A stretch of 64,000 bases of DNA. Source: Chlorogloeopsis sp038404745 (GTDB lineage Bacteria > Cyanobacteriota > Cyanobacteriia > Cyanobacteriales > Nostocaceae). Below are positions 25,037-33,231 of this stretch, one piece after another. Location of the stretch: assembly GCF_038404745.2 (NCBI RefSeq), contig NZ_JAYKTT020000045.1, forward strand, positions 62,001-126,000, given 5' to 3'. The notes beneath the pieces were generated by a model. The model was not told where the DNA came from, did not search any database, and saw nothing but the letters and a program-made list of their open reading frames with translations. Made by a program: the position numbers and the translations under genes. How positions within the stretch are numbered: position 1 is the first letter of the stretch; each line of letters starts with the position of its first letter.

Positions 25037-27427
25037 TTATTGTGATGAACTAGGTCTTAATCTTTCCCGCCAGGAAGAATGACCAGAGCTATACTGTCGT
25101 CGCGAAAAATCTGATCTTAGTCGTCTGGAGCGACGCTGTGAGTTATCTGAAGAGGAAGAGTCACTGCTGGAAATTGCTGTTGATTCCGAACTGCGAACCC
25201 TGCGTCTACCGCTTCGAGATGTAGAGGGATCATCGTTCTCCTGCTGATAGTACCGCCGTCTGCGCCTTGGAGCTTGGTCTTCTTGTTGAGAATAACGTCT
25301 CCTAGATCTTCTTGTGCGAGAACTACCAGAAGATCCTTCATCTAATACTTGTTCACTAGACGAAGCAGAACCTTTCACAATTTTTCTTGGCTTGACGGGT
25401 TGCGCCTTTATACTACCTTTACGACCTTCTACTTGTGGTCGTTCGGGAAACTTTTCAACAGGCATCTCCTCTACTGCTTCTTTCATAAATGCATGCCAGG
25501 TATAGGCAGCACTACTACTGCTACCCCAAGTTTTTTTATTGTCGTCGTTACCCAACCAAACACCTGTAACTAATTGAGGTATGTAGCCAATAAACCATAA
25601 GTCGCGGGCGTCATCGGTAGTACCCGTCTTACCTGCAACAGGTCTATTACCTAATTGAGCTGCGGTGCCTGTGCCTGCATTTACTACATTACGTAACATC
25701 CAGGTCATAATGGCAGCTGTTTCGGCATCAATTGCACGCTTAGGCTTGAACTCAGCTGACCATATTTCTTTACCTTGGCGATTTAGAATGCGGGTAATAC
25801 CATGCGGTTCGAGGTGTAATCCTTGCGTTGCAAAGGAACCGTAAGCACTGGTTAATTCCAGTAGGTTTACTTCATTTGAACCCAGAGCTAGTGAATAGTA
25901 AGGTTTGAGTTCTGATTTAATTCCCATATCATGGGCAAGTTTAATCGTTGGCTGAAATCCAACATCAATCAAGACCTTAACAGCAACAATATTGATTGAT
26001 CTGGTAAGAGCATCTCTCATGTTCATCCAGCCAGAGAACCTCTCACTGAAGTTCTTTGGTTCATAACCATCGATCACAACAGACTCATCTAGATATTTGT
26101 TATACGGACTTTTACCCGCAGCGATCGCGCTTGCATAAACAAATCCCTTAAATGTAGAGCCTGGCTGTCGTTTTGCCTGAGTAACGCGATTAAACTGATT
26201 TTTATCAAAATCTCTTCCCCCAACCATTGCCTTAATTTCACCGCTACGGGGATCTATAGCTACTAACGCTGCTTGCTTAAAATTTTCCCAACGTCCTTGA
26301 TTGCGTAAAGTTTTGGCTACTGCTTCTTCAGCTGTTTTTTGCCAGTTTGGATTTAAGGTGGTTTCCACTGTTAAACCACCAGTATTTAATATTTCTGGGG
26401 AAACATATTTAGGCAATTCTTTTTGGATGTAGCTAATAAAATAGGGTGCTTCTACTTGCCATCGTTTGGGCGAACTGGGTTTTGTAGTTAATGGTTCGGC
26501 AATAGCTGCTTGTTTCTGTGCTGCGGTGATATATCCATCTTCAAACATCCGCTGTAATACTAGATTGCGTCGTTGTTTGGCTGCTTCTAGATTTACTTGC
26601 GGCGAAAATCGATTTGGAGCAGGAGGTAAACCAGCTATAGTCGCGATTTCACTCAAAGTAAGTTCATTTACTGATTTACTAAAATACACCTGTGCTGCAT
26701 CAGCAATACCGTAAGCTCCAGAACCCAAATATACTAAATTTAGATAACGCTCTAAAATATCGTCTTTACTCAATTGACCCTCTATTTTTTGAGCTAGACG
26801 AGCTTCTTTGAGCTTGCGCCAAACTGTACGCTCTTGTTTGAGGAAGAGAATTCGTGCTAGTTGTTGCGTGATCGTGCTACCGCCTTCCACTACGTTTTGC
26901 GATCGCACATTACTCAAAACTGCTCTGACAATTCCTTGTGCATCAACACCTTTGTGAGTATTAAATCTTCTGTCTTCTGAGGCGATAAAAGCTTTTTGAA
27001 TTTGCTGTGGTATTTCCTCTAGTTTTAACTGTTCTCTAGTCGCTTCTCCCTGCTGTTGTAAAATAGTACCGTCAGCTGCTTTGATAGTTAATGTTTGTTC
27101 TCGAACAACAGCATTTAATTCTGTTTTATCTGGTAGTGTGCGGTCTATTGACCACACACCATAGCTGATGGCTACTATGCCGCCACCAATACCCAAGCCA
27201 GCCCAAAACCAGTAACGACGATAAAGTGGTTTATGATCGCCTGGAAGCTTTGCAACTAACTTTGTCAGTGTTTGCTTTGCTTTTTCCAGCTGCGTTGGTG
27301 GTCTATTCTCTATATTGGTGGATTTCTTTTTTTCTTCACTATCGCCAAGCGGTGATTCAGCTTTTTCTGTTTCAGAATCACTCGACTTCGTCGTTCGTTC
27401 CTTAAACCAGGAGGTAAACTTCGCCAC
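25037..27427 (-). CDS. Class A penicillin-binding protein (PBP1a-type)
   Basis: Bifunctional peptidoglycan synthase of 796 residues from GTG 27427 (GAGG upstream; a TTG six codons earlier is the longest frame). A hydrophilic cytoplasmic head is followed by one TM helix (FWAGLGIGGGIVAISYGVW, about 77-95). The GT51 transglycosylase has ASEDRRFNTHKGVD and GGSTITQQLARILF. The transpeptidase has SxxK in QPGSTFKGF, SxN in RSINIVAVK and KTG in AGKTGTTDDARD. The C-terminal ~130 residues are an Arg/Ser/Gln-rich low-complexity tail (RRSRRRYSQQEDQ type), unusual in length and charge. It acts in the periplasm in cell-wall growth. Confidence 0.94.
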   Translation of the reverse strand: MAKFTSWFKERTTKSSDSETEKAESPLGDSEEKKKSTNIENRPPTQLEKAKQTLTKLVAKLPGDHKPLYRRYWFWAGLGIGGGIVAISYGVWSIDRTLPDKTELNAVVREQTLTIKAADGTILQQQGEATREQLKLEEIPQQIQKAFIASEDRRFNTHKGVDAQGIVRAVLSNVRSQNVVEGGSTITQQLARILFLKQERTVWRKLKEARLAQKIEGQLSKDDILERYLNLVYLGSGAYGIADAAQVYFSKSVNELTLSEIATIAGLPPAPNRFSPQVNLEAAKQRRNLVLQRMFEDGYITAAQKQAAIAEPLTTKPSSPKRWQVEAPYFISYIQKELPKYVSPEILNTGGLTVETTLNPNWQKTAEEAVAKTLRNQGRWENFKQAALVAIDPRSGEIKAMVGGRDFDKNQFNRVTQAKRQPGSTFKGFVYASAIAAGKSPYNKYLDESVVIDGYEPKNFSERFSGWMNMRDALTRSINIVAVKVLIDVGFQPTIKLAHDMGIKSELKPYYSLALGSNEVNLLELTSAYGSFATQGLHLEPHGITRILNRQGKEIWSAEFKPKRAIDAETAAIMTWMLRNVVNAGTGTAAQLGNRPVAGKTGTTDDARDLWFIGYIPQLVTGVWLGNDDNKKTWGSSSSAAYTWHAFMKEAVEEMPVEKFPERPQVEGRKGSIKAQPVKPRKIVKGSASSSEQVLDEGSSGSSRTRRSRRRYSQQEDQAPRRRRRYYQQENDDPSTSRSGRRRVRSSESTAISSSDSSSSDNSQRRSRRLRSDFSRRQYSSGHSSWRERLRPSSSQ

Positions 27428-27706
27428 GTTAGTGCCTCGCTTCAAGCAGTTTTAAACTAACCACCATCTAAAAATTTTTCTGATTAGTACACCACAATCG
27501 TGTTAGTATAATAGCCCATGCGTATTAACTATAGGCGTTATCAAAAAAGGTTTTTTAGATTTTTTAGGTAAATTTATTTAAAAGCAATATATAAAAAATA
27601 TATAAAAGTTTAAACAATCTCTTTGGAGTAAAGAAGCTGTTGAAACTTCCTGTCGAATTTCCGGCTAAAATTAAGACAATAGACGATAGCATACGGAGAA
27701 TATTGT

Positions 27707-28189
27707 ATGCATAGCGCTATTGCTCTTGGTAGTAACATGGGTGATTCTCATGCCATTTTGGAGGCAGCATTAGAAACTTTAGCTCAAACACCAGGCATCA
27801 TCTTAAAAGCAAAATCTCATTGGTACAAAACTAAAGCTGTAGGACCGCCACAACCAGATTATTTAAATGGTTGTGCAATACTACAGGTAAATATATTACC
27901 ACAATTACTGTTAGAAATATTGCTGGATATTGAAAAAAAAAGTGGGCGTGTCCGTGAAGAACGTTGGGGACCACGTTTACTGGATTTAGATTTGTTGTTA
28001 TATGATGACTTAATTTTGGATACTCCAAATCTCCAAATTCCTCATCCTAGAATGCAACAGAGAGCTTTTGTATTAGTGCCATTGGCAGAGATAGCACCAG
28101 ATTGGATCGAACCAATTTCCGGACGCAAGATTAAACAACTGGTGAAAGAGGTAGACTGTTCTGAAGTACATCTATTGATAGGCGTTTAA
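27707..28189 (+). CDS. folK: 2-amino-4-hydroxy-6-hydroxymethyldihydropteridine pyrophosphokinase
   Basis: Folate-pathway kinase of 160 residues that transfers pyrophosphate from ATP to 6-hydroxymethyl-dihydropterin. The start AIALGSNMGDS, the SHWYKTKAVGPPQPDYLN loop and the FolK signature RWGPRLLDLDLLLYDD with IPHPRMQQRAFVLVPL are all present. Standard family length. It stands alone here, not fused to FolB or FolP. Two other pterin genes lie within 8 kb (30007 and 35541). Confidence 0.96.
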   Translation: MHSAIALGSNMGDSHAILEAALETLAQTPGIILKAKSHWYKTKAVGPPQPDYLNGCAILQVNILPQLLLEILLDIEKKSGRVREERWGPRLLDLDLLLYDDLILDTPNLQIPHPRMQQRAFVLVPLAEIAPDWIEPISGRKIKQLVKEVDCSEVHLLIGV

Positions 28190-28274
28190 AATTACACTAA
28201 ATAAACGCAGAACAGTCCTGTTTTAACTATCAATCTCAATGTCACTCGTGTCTTTTTAGACCATAAATCCGACT

Positions 28275-28823
28275 ATGCCATTAGGTAGAGAATTACCCCA
28301 ACTGCTGAAAAAACGCTTGTTTTATCAAGGGCGCAAGTTTAATTTTGAAGTCAATCGCTTGCGTTTACCTAATCAAGCCGAAGGAGACTGGGAGTGCATT
28401 CGTCACCCTGGAGGCGCTTTAGCCGTACCAGTGACACCAGAGGGCAAACTTATACTCGTACGCCAGTATCGTTTTGCTGTTGGGGGACGGGTATTAGAAT
28501 TTCCTGCTGGAACTGTGGAAGTCAATGAAGACCCTTTACAAACTATTCAGCGTGAAATAGAGGAAGAAACTGGTTATCGCGCTCACAACTGGAACAAACT
28601 AGGAGAACTTATTCTTGCTCCTGGTTATTCTGATGAAATTATCTATGCCTACTTAGCACAAGATTTAGAAAAGCTCGAAACACCCCCACAACAAGAAGAA
28701 GACGAGGATATCGAAACCGTTTTACTTTCTCCCGAAGAACTGGAGAAAGTTATTATGCAAGGAGAAGCTGTTGATGCCAAATCAATTTCCAGCTTTTTCC
28801 TGGCTCGTCCAATGTTAATGTGA
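28275..28823 (+). CDS. Nudix hydrolase, ADP-ribose pyrophosphatase type
   Basis: A 182-residue cytosolic Nudix enzyme. The box G-x5-E-x7-R-E-I-x-E-E-x-G is complete (GTVEVNEDPLQTIQREIEEE then TGY). Its N-terminal beta domain (GRKFNFEVNRLRLP) and the upstream LEFPAG motif resemble NudF-type ADP-ribose pyrophosphatases. The exact nucleotide sugar substrate cannot be told. It lies 86 bases after folK on the same strand and may be co-transcribed. Confidence 0.9.
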   Translation: MPLGRELPQLLKKRLFYQGRKFNFEVNRLRLPNQAEGDWECIRHPGGALAVPVTPEGKLILVRQYRFAVGGRVLEFPAGTVEVNEDPLQTIQREIEEETGYRAHNWNKLGELILAPGYSDEIIYAYLAQDLEKLETPPQQEEDEDIETVLLSPEELEKVIMQGEAVDAKSISSFFLARPMLM

Positions 28824-28834
28824 AACACAAATTA

Positions 28835-29120
28835 GGACACGGGGACACACCAGACAAGAAGAAGAATTTTACTTCACTATTCCCCACTCCTCCCCATGTC
28901 CTTCTAACTTGAAAATAGGGAACGGAGAACAAGGTTGGGCTTCCCGTCAAGGCAGGGGGGACTGGCAAATCCGTTCGTCGAAGACGTTCCCGAAGGGTAG
29001 GTACAGCTTCCGTAGGTACGGCTTCAAGGTAGAGTACCCCGTAGGACGTAGACGCGTTCGCCGTCAGGCGTTGCGTTAGCTAGCGTCTTCTCGCAGAGTA
29101 GCCCTTCCCTACGGGAAGGG
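28835..29120. repeat. GC-rich dispersed repeat cluster
   Basis: Low-complexity GACACGGGGACAC-type sequence is followed by a GC-rich block with repeated GTAGG/CGTAG motifs. It ends in a perfect hairpin CCCTTCCC-TAC-GGGAAGGG (29102-29120). No reading frame is supported. The block resembles multicopy intergenic repeats of heterocystous cyanobacteria. Confidence 0.6.
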
Positions 29121-29224
29121 GTGAAACTTGTTTGATCGGAACTGCCTTGTGAACATTGGTAGTAATTGCGATCGCAGATTTGGAAGATCACAAATAGTCT
29201 GTGTCATCTTAGCGAGCAATATGT

Positions 29225-29530
29225 TATAGTGAGGCATAGAGTCAACAACTGAGAGTTCAAAGCTCTCCCTTTTTGAGACTAAGACCGCTTAGGCAACAAG
29301 GAGGTGATGCCCATGATAGATAGTAGTAAAAGCATGGGTCATCAGGTTGCGAATAGCCAGCTGTGTGCTGGAGCTGTTCTCTAAAAGTAAGCCTTAGTTT
29401 TCTTGAGAGACTAAGTTACTTAAGCAGCTAGGCTTGTTTGGAGTTCCTTCCAGCAGCTAGGTTGTAACCTGAAGACCCGCTAGACCGCTCTTACCTAGAT
29501 CCTTAAATCTAAAGTAAGAGCGGATAGTTA
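29225..29530 (+). ncRNA. Candidate structured RNA unit with internal short ORF
   Basis: A promoter-like TATAGT (29225-29230) is followed by a hairpin GAGAG...CTCTC (29251-29267) with a CCTTTTTG tail. A nested stem follows: GCAAC/GTTGC (29293-29297 with 29346-29350) enclosing GATGCCCATG/CATGGGTCATC. Then come CCAGC-TGTGT-GCTGG (29357-29371) and CTTAGT/ACTAAG. A 10 bp stem CCGCTCTTAC/GTAAGAGCGG (29485-29523) ends the unit. The density of complementary segments with clear start and end signals suggests a stand-alone transcript or leader. I match it to no known RNA family, and transcription is unproven. Confidence 0.45.
29313..29384 (+). CDS. Candidate 23-residue peptide with perfect Shine-Dalgarno
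   Basis: ATG 29313 is preceded at optimal spacing by AAGGAGGTGAT (29298-29308), a full complement of the 16S rRNA 3' end. The frame runs 23 codons (MIDSSKSMGHQ then VANSQLCAGAVL) to TAA. The ATG and ribosome binding site are inside a predicted stem (29306-29315 with 29333-29343), so translation could be structure-controlled. The peptide matches nothing I know. It may be a real small gene, a leader peptide or a coincidence. Confidence 0.35.
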   Translation: MIDSSKSMGHQVANSQLCAGAVL

Positions 29531-30006
29531 TTTATAAGGTTGCTTGTGTACGTTCAAGTTTTCTGGTAAACAAAGAGTCAAGCAATTAAAAACTCAGAGT
29601 CAGTCAAATTTAAGTAAAATAGAAGCTTTTCAGAAAAATTGAGAAAAATAATTGACTATTTTCCTAAAGTTAGGGAACTAGTTGCATAAAAGTACGTCTG
29701 CATAGCTGGTTAAATCTAAGCTTCTAGAAAGGACAACCCTTACCTTTAGATATTTCTCGGTTGAGACAAGCTAGAAAATCAATAAATTTTAATCGCTGAT
29801 AGACGCCTAAAGTGGTAAGGGCGCAGTAAAGTTACAAATAGAAGAACTCATCCCAGTAATTTCTCCTAATTTATTAATTTTTCAAATTTATTTTTTGCGA
29901 ACTAAGAGAAAAAAGGTAGAGGGCATAAATTGCTTTTGCTGGCCTTAATTTGGCAAAAAACTTGGCAAAAAACAATGCAAATCAAGTAAATAGGAATTTA
30001 TTAATT
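29531..30006. other. Gap between RNA candidate and pterin dehydratase gene
   Basis: No gene seen. A long-range inverted repeat CCCTTACC..TTTAG (about 29735-29748) with CTAAAG.GGTAAGGG (about 29812-29822) could fold over about 60 bases. The rest is AT-rich. Confidence 0.4.
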
Positions 30007-30288
30007 ATGGCGCAGTTACTTGGCGAAGCCGAAATTAAACAACAACTCAGCAATCTTTCAGGCTGGACAAAAGAAGGGATGAGCTTGCAATGCAACCGCA
30101 AATTTAAGGATTTTGTACAAGCAATCGAATTTGTAAATAAGCTAGTTGAACCTGCTGAGTCAGCAGGACATCATCCAGATATAGAGATTTCTTATAACAA
30201 AGTAAAAATCATCCTTACGACACATGATGCAGGTGGTTTGACGCAGAAAGACTTTGATTTAGCAAAGGTAATTTCACAAATTAGTTAA
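30007..30288 (+). CDS. Pterin-4a-carbinolamine dehydratase family protein
   Basis: A 93-residue protein from ATG 30007; the longer TTG frame from 29950 adds a Lys/Asn-rich leader not seen in the family. The fold signature is W-T-K-E near the start, then AGHHPDIEISYNKVKIILTT with the catalytic His-His-Pro, and HDAGGLTQKDFDLA. In organisms with aromatic amino acid hydroxylases it recycles tetrahydropterin by dehydrating 4a-carbinolamine. In cyanobacteria its role is less clear and may concern pterin glycosides or RuBisCO assembly-factor relatives. Confidence 0.92.
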   Translation: MAQLLGEAEIKQQLSNLSGWTKEGMSLQCNRKFKDFVQAIEFVNKLVEPAESAGHHPDIEISYNKVKIILTTHDAGGLTQKDFDLAKVISQIS

Positions 30289-30298
30289 TTTCATAGCC

Positions 30299-30376
30299 TT
30301 TTTAACCTCAAAGCGATATGTAGCTAAGACCATTAGGTTTTTAACCTCAAAGCGATATGTAGCTAAGACCATTAGG
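30299..30376. repeat. 39 bp perfect tandem duplication
   Basis: Two adjacent identical 39 bp units (30299-30337 and 30338-30376), each TTTTT followed by AACCTCAAAGCGATATGTAG and CTAAGACCATTAGG. Perfect identity implies a recent duplication or slippage event. It lies just after the dehydratase stop. Confidence 0.9.
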
Positions 30377-30733
30377 AATATAGCTGCCTCAAATGTAGGT
30401 AAAAATTTTGATGAAGCAACTGTGCTCGAATTACACTTTCTTAGCTTAACTAGGTTGGCTATTCCTGCCCAAAATTCTTGCTGTCCATATCGCACGATGT
30501 GACAGTTTTATTTGCGAACGCCCATATATTGCTATCTAACTCAGATGACTTATAATTACAAACTATAAAGATATGTTTTTGCATAAGTTAATTACATAAA
30601 ACTTTTACCCTAATTTAATCAATTGTTAGCTTTGCAAAAACTAAAATTGTCTTTAGTAGGGCAAATTATGCCTCGTCCACAGGTTTCAACAAGAAGTCGC
30701 TTTTTCAGTAATAGTTGCAGCAAATCAAAATTA

Positions 30734-30755
30734 CTTATACGACACTTATACGACA
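30734..30755 (+). promoter_or_regulatory. Doubled CTTATACGACA upstream of porin gene
   Basis: CTTATACGACA occurs twice head-to-tail with no gap (30734-30744, 30745-30755), 21 bases before the porin ATG and just upstream of its GAGGAG ribosome binding site. An 11 bp direct repeat spans one DNA turn, so it could be a dimeric regulator site or an mRNA leader element. Function is inferred. Confidence 0.35.
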
Positions 30756-30775
30756 AGGTGTGAGGAGAACAGATA

Positions 30776-32503
30776 ATGATGTCTAATATCTTGTGGAAAT
30801 CCTTGGTGGCAAGTCCAGCAGTCTTAGGAGCTACTTTGTTAGTTTCTGCAACTGCGATCGCAGCACCAAATAGCACCACCCCCGAAACCGTTCAAACACA
30901 ACAAACACAATTTACCGCTGTCTCAGAAATTACCAACCAGCCAAAAGTTTTGGCTCAGGCTGCGCCAGCACAATCAACCGAAGTTTTACAACAAGTTAGT
31001 CAATACAGCAACTCAGAAAGACAGAATTCAATTTCTCAGGTAACTTCGGTTTCCCAGTTTTCTGACGTACAGCCAACTGACTGGGCATTCCAAGCTTTGC
31101 AGTCCTTGGTGGAGCGCTACGGTTGTATCGCTGGTTATCCCAATGGCACCTATCGTGGCAACCGTGCTTTAACCCGTTATGAGTTTGCAGCAGGTTTAAA
31201 TGCCTGTTTAGATCGAGTTAACGAACTGATAGCCACAGCAACAGCCGACTTGGTAACTAAAGAAGATTTGGCTACTTTGCAGCGATTGCAAGAAGAATTT
31301 TCTGCTGAACTCGCTACCTTGCGCGGTCGTGTAGATGCATTAGAAGCACGTACTGCGGAATTGGAAGCCAATCAATTTTCTACTACCACTAAACTCGTCG
31401 GTGAAGCGATTTTTGCCCTTACCGATGCTTTTGGGGATCAAGCCGGTGACGATAACAATACCGTCTTCCAGAACAGGGTACGTTTAGACTTGCAAACCAG
31501 CTTCACAGGCAGAGACGTGTTGCATACCCGTCTTGCTGCTGGTAACGCAGATAGGCTCAACGTTGGAGATCCTACTGGTGCAGAGGCTTTCCAAACTTTC
31601 AATATTGGTAATACAGGTAATAATAACGTCACTCTTGATTGGTTGGCGTACTACTTCCCACTTGGTGATGCTGCACGAGTATATGTTGCAGCAACTGGCG
31701 GTATTTGGAGCGACGTCGCTGCTACCACCAACCCTTACTTTGAGGACTTCGATGGTGGTAACGGTGCTCTGTCTACCTTTGCTTCTCAAAACCCCATCTT
31801 CCGTGTAGGTGGTGGTGCTGGTGCAGCAGTAAACTTCGGTTTTGGCAGTCAGCGCAGTTTCCTTCTACCATCTTCAGTTACAGTCGGTTACTTGGGATCT
31901 GAGCCAAACGATTCTGGCATCGGTTCAGGTGTATTTAATGGTAACTATGCTGCTCTAGGACAGTTAAACTTTAATCTTGGCGATCGCTTGGCATTAGCTG
32001 CAACTTACGTTCATGGTTATCATGGTTCAGGTAGTGTTCTATTCGATCAAGGTACTGTGACTGCCCCTGTAGTAGGTACTTCTCAAGCTAATACATTAAG
32101 CGCTCTTAATGCATCTTCAAGTAATTCCTACGGTATATCGGCAGCTTTCAGACCAAGTGATAGACTCTCTATCAGTGGTTTTGTTTCTTACCACGATGTT
32201 ACTGGCTTTGGTTCCGATGACGACTATGAAGCTTGGAGCTATGGAGCTGGAGTAGCTTTCCCCGACTTAGGAAAGAAAGGCAACGTTTTGGGTATTTTCG
32301 GTGGTGCACAACCATATGCTTTGAACAAAGTAGCAGGTGTTAATGATAGCGATATTCCTTGGCATATCGAAGGTTTCTATAAGTATCGTGTCAGCGATAA
32401 CATCTCTATCACTCCTGGTGTAATCTACTTGCTCAATCCCGGTCAAAGCAGTGACAATGACGATGCGATCGTCGGTACGCTCAGAACTACTTTCACCTTC
32501 TAG
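30776..32503 (+). CDS. SLH-domain carbohydrate porin (OprB family)
   Basis: Outer-membrane porin of 575 residues. A signal peptide (residues 1 to about 27) and a Gln/Thr/Ser-rich linker precede one SLH domain (FSDVQPTDWAFQALQSLVER to YEFAAGLNACLDRVNELI, about 98-152) that binds peptidoglycan-linked polymer. A short coiled coil (LQRLQEEFSAELATLRGRVD) follows, then an OprB-type beta barrel to the C-terminal Phe (RTTFTF). This is the standard cyanobacterial major porin layout. GAGGAG precedes ATG 30776 and a terminator follows. Such porins pass small solutes and inorganic ions. Confidence 0.95.
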   Translation: MMSNILWKSLVASPAVLGATLLVSATAIAAPNSTTPETVQTQQTQFTAVSEITNQPKVLAQAAPAQSTEVLQQVSQYSNSERQNSISQVTSVSQFSDVQPTDWAFQALQSLVERYGCIAGYPNGTYRGNRALTRYEFAAGLNACLDRVNELIATATADLVTKEDLATLQRLQEEFSAELATLRGRVDALEARTAELEANQFSTTTKLVGEAIFALTDAFGDQAGDDNNTVFQNRVRLDLQTSFTGRDVLHTRLAAGNADRLNVGDPTGAEAFQTFNIGNTGNNNVTLDWLAYYFPLGDAARVYVAATGGIWSDVAATTNPYFEDFDGGNGALSTFASQNPIFRVGGGAGAAVNFGFGSQRSFLLPSSVTVGYLGSEPNDSGIGSGVFNGNYAALGQLNFNLGDRLALAATYVHGYHGSGSVLFDQGTVTAPVVGTSQANTLSALNASSSNSYGISAAFRPSDRLSISGFVSYHDVTGFGSDDDYEAWSYGAGVAFPDLGKKGNVLGIFGGAQPYALNKVAGVNDSDIPWHIEGFYKYRVSDNISITPGVIYLLNPGQSSDNDDAIVGTLRTTFTF

Positions 32504-32541
32504 AGCAATAACGATTTGCACATAAATTTTGTTTGATATGT

Positions 32542-32574
32542 AAAGCTCTCCACTATGATGGGGAGCTTTTTTGT
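32542..32574 (+). terminator. Rho-independent terminator of the porin gene
   Basis: AAAGCTCTCC (32542-32551) pairs with GGGGAGCTTT (32560-32569) across an 8-base loop and is followed by a T run. It lies about 40 bases after the porin stop. Confidence 0.85.
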
Positions 32575-32726
32575 GTTTTTCGCACAAAAAATAACAAACC
32601 CCAGTGGAGAACCGGAGTATACTGGAAATAAGTGTGAAGTGTGAAGTATGAAGTATGAATTAATAAAATATTTCATCCTTTATCCTTCATCCTTAATTCT
32701 TGATCCTTAATCCTTTCGCGCTGACT

Positions 32727-33167
32727 GTGGAACTATCGTGTAAATCAGAATACGCAATTCTTGCTTTATTAGAATTGGCAATTCATTACCAAAGCGGGGA
32801 ACCGCTGCAAATTCGTCAAATAGCGGCACAGCAAAATATTCCTGATCGCTATTTGGAACAACTGTTAGCCACTTTGAGGCGTGGGGGTTTAGTCAAAAGC
32901 CTGCGCGGTTCAAAGGGTGGCTATTTATTGTCACGAGAACCTTGGAAAATAACTATTTTTGAGGTTTTAGGATGTGTTGAAGGCTTAGATAAGGTGCAAA
33001 CTTATGAGGAAGACGCCAAGCCCAAAACTGTAGACGGTGATGTTGTAGAAGAAATTTGGCAAGAAGCACGTCAAGCAGCCAACTCCGTTTTACAAAAATA
33101 TACACTTGCCGATTTGTGTGAAAAAAGAGATTCACGACGGCAGTTGGATATCATGTATTACATTTAA
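32727..33167 (+). CDS. Rrf2-family transcriptional regulator
   Basis: A 146-residue regulator from GTG 32727, which gives the classical Rrf2 start MELSCKSEYAILALLELA (read with initiator Met). The TTG at 32700 is rejected. The winged helix is at about 1-75 (IRQIAAQQNIPDRYLEQLLA, then GSKGGYLL). The three clustered cysteines of IscR/NsrR are absent, so it is unlikely to be an Fe-S sensor. The cysteine synthase gene starts 64 bases downstream; CymR, the Rrf2 regulator of cysteine metabolism in Bacillus, works with CysK, so a similar role is plausible. Confidence 0.9.
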   Translation: MELSCKSEYAILALLELAIHYQSGEPLQIRQIAAQQNIPDRYLEQLLATLRRGGLVKSLRGSKGGYLLSREPWKITIFEVLGCVEGLDKVQTYEEDAKPKTVDGDVVEEIWQEARQAANSVLQKYTLADLCEKRDSRRQLDIMYYI

Positions 33168-33231
33168 TCAAGAGTTAAAAGCCTATAGTTCAAGGTTTTT
33201 TGACTAATGACCATTTATTAAGGATAAAAGA

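Noticed and set aside
29950..30006. N-terminal extension of the pterin dehydratase
   Set aside because: TTG start with a Lys/Asn-rich leader not found in the family; ATG 30007 gives the normal protein.
30299..30376. CRISPR array
   Set aside because: Two adjacent copies without a spacer and no cas genes; it is a plain tandem duplication.
32640..32726. Coding extension of the Rrf2 gene (TTG 32700)
   Set aside because: The segment consists of TGAAGTA/TTCATCC-type repeats and the family starts at the GTG at 32727.
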